Assembly (NCBI GenBank): GCA_963691835.1 | Contig: OY829383.1 | Coordinates: forward strand, 5,394,001-5,458,000 | Direction of reading: 5' to 3' | DNA: 64,000 nucleotides | Origin: G963691835 sp963691835 | Lineage (GTDB): Bacteria; Pseudomonadota; Alphaproteobacteria; Thalassobaculales; Thalassobaculaceae | Part shown: in pieces, positions 62,086-64,000 of the stretch | Layout of the letters: each line of letters opens with the position of its first letter | Numbering within the stretch: position 1 is the first letter of the stretch | Made by a program: the position numbers and the translations under genes | Notes under the pieces: model-generated | The model's input: the letters and a program-made list of their open reading frames with translations, nothing else | Told to the model about the DNA's origin: nothing | Database searches by the model: none

Positions 62086-62597
62086 CAGTCGTCGATGCCA
62101 GCCACGTCCTCATGGAAGACGCGGCTAAGCTCGTGCAAAGCCTCGGTAGCCTCCTGCATCAGCGGCTGGAGGTCGCCCGGCGGCTCATCGGTCCAGGAGA
62201 AGTCGCAGATATAGGTCCCGGCCCCGTTGTTGTCCTCTTGGAACACAACGACCAGCCCCCGCGTCGGCTGCTCCTCGCCCGCCTCGACGTCGACCACCTG
62301 GGCGGTGAACCTGGGCGGAACGAGGTGGTGGATGTAATAGCGGATGTCGCCGTCGCCGATCATGCCGAGGCCCAAGGTCCACTCGTCCGGGAGCCCAGCC
62401 CACGGCGGGGCCTCGAGCCCCAGGGCGTCGTAGATCCGCTTGGTCATGCCCTGGCCTATGGACTCCTCCCCGGAAACCATCCGGGCGAACTTCCGCCGAT
62501 TCACCCCGAGCTTGTCGGCAAGCTCGGCCACGCCCGCGTTCGTCCCCGCCATCAGTGCTCGAATCTCGGGCGCGGTGATGGGCTGGATCTCGGTCAT
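62085..62597 (-). CDS. helix-turn-helix protein with acidic C-terminal domain
   Basis: Start at ATG 62597, preceded by GGGGGG at seven bases and overlapping the upstream TAA by one base. Residues 1-65 contain a Cro/XRE-like helix-turn-helix (LMAGTNAGVAELADKLGVNRRKFARMVSG). The rest (about 105 residues) is acidic and unassigned (VVFQEDNNGAGTYICDFSWTDEPPGDLQ). The longer frame is not used. Possible roles are operon regulator or DNA-binding adaptor. Confidence 0.65.
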   Translation of the reverse strand: MTEIQPITAPEIRALMAGTNAGVAELADKLGVNRRKFARMVSGEESIGQGMTKRIYDALGLEAPPWAGLPDEWTLGLGMIGDGDIRYYIHHLVPPRFTAQVVDVEAGEEQPTRGLVVVFQEDNNGAGTYICDFSWTDEPPGDLQPLMQEATEALHELSRVFHEDVAGIDD

Positions 62598-62851
62598 TAC
62601 TTTTCCCCCCTTCGCATGCCCCAATTGCGGTCGGGGTCGTTGAGTCGGCTTTGGCCGATTGGCTCGCTTTTCACCACATGCCCCTGCTCGGAAGTGTAGG
62701 TGACGTCCCAGCCTTTGATCTTCTTGCCAGTGTTTGATTTGACAGGCCACGCCTCGGTCACCCGCCACGTCATCCCGTCGTACTCAAAGGTCGCCCGTTT
62801 CTTCCGGGGGGCGTGAGGTGCCAACTCATCGAAAGTGTAGGTCTTGTCCAT
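62597..62851 (-). CDS. small protein of unknown function (84 residues)
   Basis: ATG 62851 gives MDKTYTFDELAPHAPRKKRATFEYDG, behind GGGGTGG. It begins one base after the stop of the preceding gene. The C-terminus (IGQSRLNDPDRNWGMRRGEK) is basic. No domain recognised; coupled position suggests a joint role with its neighbours. Confidence 0.58.
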   Translation of the reverse strand: MDKTYTFDELAPHAPRKKRATFEYDGMTWRVTEAWPVKSNTGKKIKGWDVTYTSEQGHVVKSEPIGQSRLNDPDRNWGMRRGEK

Positions 62852-62852
62852 C

Positions 62853-63068
62853 TCAGGCCACCCCGAGCAGGGTGTCTCGGTGCGTGCTGGCGTCGCTGTA
62901 ATGAACGAAGGCGCGACCGTCGGCGATGATGATGATTTCATCATCACTACTACTATCGTCGAACTCGGCAACGCCAACCAAGCGGGCGTGCGGCTCGTCT
63001 GCCAGCCCGTAGCCGAATTTAACAATGTCGCCGACTTTGAAGGTGTTGTTGTTGGTCCTCTTGATCAT
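62853..63068 (-). CDS. small acidic protein of unknown function (71 residues)
   Basis: A 71-residue protein (MIKRTNNNTFKVGDIVKFGYGLADEPHAR) with an acidic stretch DDSSSDDEI. AAGGAGG precedes the ATG. It starts the five-gene coupled run behind the promoter at 63126. The VGDIVKF opening resembles small KOW-like or SH3-like folds, but this is only a hint. Confidence 0.58.
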   Translation of the reverse strand: MIKRTNNNTFKVGDIVKFGYGLADEPHARLVGVAEFDDSSSDDEIIIIADGRAFVHYSDASTHRDTLLGVA

Positions 63069-63119
63069 CTTGCCGGGCCTCCTTGCCCTTGCTGGGCGGG
63101 GCCTGATTGCCCTCGCCGC

Positions 63120-63159
63120 TTGACTAATATACTGCTCACTCTCGGCGACAACAAGTCAA
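63120..63159 (-). promoter_or_regulatory. promoter flanked by an inverted repeat, candidate operator
   Basis: On the minus strand TTGTTG (63149-63154) and TATATT (63126-63131) are 17 bases apart. TTGACT (63120-63125) and its complement AGTCAA (63154-63159) flank this core exactly, and the outer bases GC.../...GC partly extend the match. A repressor binding both halves would block the promoter; one of the helix-turn-helix proteins of the operon is the obvious candidate (inference). The rest of the gap 63069-63181 is AT-richer than the neighbourhood. Confidence 0.45.
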
Positions 63160-63181
63160 AAGCGCTACTAAATGACGAATT

Positions 63182-63733
63182 TCAAGCGGCGTATCGCCCG
63201 GCCTGATCACCCCAGGAGTCCCAGCCCTCTCGATCCGTCCGGCTGAATAGCTCGCACCGGGGCACGGCCCCGATGGCCTCCGCGAGGTCGTACATCTCGT
63301 CGGGCTTACGGGAGTGTTCGCGGACTGGGGCCACAATCAGGTTGCGCTGACTAAGCGACAGGGTGGCGGGCTTGCCGAGCGTGGCCACGATGAACGGCTC
63401 CATGGCGCTGCGAAGTCTGTAGCCGGTGCCGAACGCCCATTTGCGCCCCGTGGACGACTGTTTGGCCCACGCCCCCATAGTGCAGTATTCGAACCCCCAT
63501 GCCTCCACCACCTCCAGAGCTTGGGGCACCATGGGCGCCGTGGCCCACATGATGAGCAGCGCGCCGTCCGGGTGGGCTAGGTGGGAAACCGGCAGGCGCT
63601 TGATCTCGTCGAGCGTCATGGTCGCGTAGTGGGCCTCCGCCGATTTGTCCCGCCCTTCGTCGCTGTAGGTCTTGAACTTCCAAGGGGGGTCCGCAAGGAT
63701 GGTGCGATACTTGAAGGGGGTTAGGGTGATCAT
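63182..63733 (-). CDS. MT-A70 family adenine N6-methyltransferase
   Basis: A 183-residue methyltransferase with the catalytic DPPW motif at residues 15-18 (TILADPPWKF), preceded by the short N-terminus typical of the family. ALLIMWATAPMVPQALEVVEAWGFEY and NLIVAPVREHSRKPDEMYDLAEAIG follow, the latter the SAM-binding end. Bacterial members are found in phages and mobile elements and methylate adenine in DNA (target site not predictable). It is coupled to the gene upstream by four bases (ATGA). Confidence 0.88.
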   Translation of the reverse strand: MITLTPFKYRTILADPPWKFKTYSDEGRDKSAEAHYATMTLDEIKRLPVSHLAHPDGALLIMWATAPMVPQALEVVEAWGFEYCTMGAWAKQSSTGRKWAFGTGYRLRSAMEPFIVATLGKPATLSLSQRNLIVAPVREHSRKPDEMYDLAEAIGAVPRCELFSRTDREGWDSWGDQAGRYAA

Positions 63734-63957
63734 TCTTCATCGACCCCAAGCCAGCGAAACTGAAAGTCGAGTTGAGCAAGAGCCTCCTGGTCCCCCCGGT
63801 TTAGAACGAGTTTGGAACCATCCTCGAACTCCACTTTGTACAGCATCCAAGTCTCGGGAGGCCCGGTAACACGCCGACCGTCCCTCGTAAGCCATTCTCC
63901 TTCCACAACCTGATACTTCGCGTTCAGGGCAACGGCCTCTTTGGCGCGCTCAGTCAC
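63730..63957 (-). CDS. small protein of unknown function (75 residues)
   Basis: GTG 63957 with GGAGG upstream; 75 residues (MTERAKEAVALNAKYQVVEGEWLTRDG). It overlaps the methyltransferase gene by four bases. No domain recognised. The operon probably continues beyond the right edge of the window. Confidence 0.55.
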   Translation of the reverse strand: MTERAKEAVALNAKYQVVEGEWLTRDGRRVTGPPETWMLYKVEFEDGSKLVLNRGDQEALAQLDFQFRWLGVDEE

Positions 63958-64000
63958 AATGGCTCCTCCCGGATCGAGCGCAAGTAGGTCCGATCTGGCG

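Noticed and set aside
60112..64000. Integrase gene expected for an island at tRNA-Thr
   Set aside because: None of the genes in this stretch resembles a tyrosine or serine recombinase; the gene may lie beyond the right edge or be absent.

Overview
This 64 kb window is chromosomal DNA from a high-GC alphaproteobacterium. A Rhodospirillales-type organism fits best, but the species cannot be fixed from the sequence alone. Supporting signs are the gene order secY-adk-rpsM-rpsK-rpoA-rplQ without rpmJ or rpsD, a short adenylate kinase, tRNA-Trp before secE-nusG, two near-identical tuf genes, and an L3 protein with a long acidic tail. The ends of the window cut through manC at the left and an accessory operon at the right.

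Region 1 (1-24 kb) is a mosaic of metabolic and surface genes. It starts with a mannose-1-phosphate guanylyltransferase (cut off), a ribokinase-type sugar kinase and an M20D amidohydrolase. A leftward block follows: a PhyH-type dioxygenase, a small lipoprotein, two tandem paralogous methyltransferases with an unusual SAM-binding loop, a peptide-type ABC transporter with two permeases and a binding protein but no ATPase in the window, a glutathione S-transferase and pyrE. Divergent from pyrE is a 696-residue cobalamin-type radical SAM enzyme behind a good sigma-70 promoter, then an iron alcohol dehydrogenase, a Kef-type antiporter, and a degP-rarA-RNaseH-fold operon. After these come a helical-repeat protein, a secreted or membrane protein with two DUF2061-like repeats, and a GNAT acetyltransferase.

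Region 2 (24-57.4 kb) is the translation/transcription supercluster, all on the minus strand. In transcription order it reads tRNA-Tyr, tRNA-Gly, tuf, tRNA-Trp, secE, nusG, rplK, rplA, rplJ, rplL, rpoB, rpoC, then rpsL, rpsG, fusA, tuf, then the complete S10-spc-alpha series from rpsJ to rplQ. I can see sigma-70-type promoters before the tRNA-Tyr cluster, rpsL, rpsJ and rpsM. Terminator-like hairpins lie after tuf, after adk, after rpoC and after rplQ. Strong hairpins lie in the rplA-rplJ and rplL-rpoB gaps, where such clusters are usually regulated. Many start codons were moved inward from the longest frame on the basis of Shine-Dalgarno spacing and family lengths.

Region 3 (57.4-60.1 kb) holds rlmB, a 512-residue protein I do not recognise, and tRNA-Thr. 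Region 4 (60.1 kb to the end) looks like an integrated element beside the tRNA-Thr 3' end. It is a minus-strand, translationally coupled operon of small unknown proteins with two helix-turn-helix proteins and an MT-A70 adenine methyltransferase. Its core promoter is flanked by an inverted repeat. No integrase or distal attachment site is visible, so the element is inferred, not shown.

The stretches most likely to hold undescribed biology are the tRNA-Thr element, the dioxygenase/twin-methyltransferase/radical-SAM neighbourhood, the double-DUF2061-like protein and the 512-residue orphan. The core region is conserved, but its intergenic RNA structures merit a second look.
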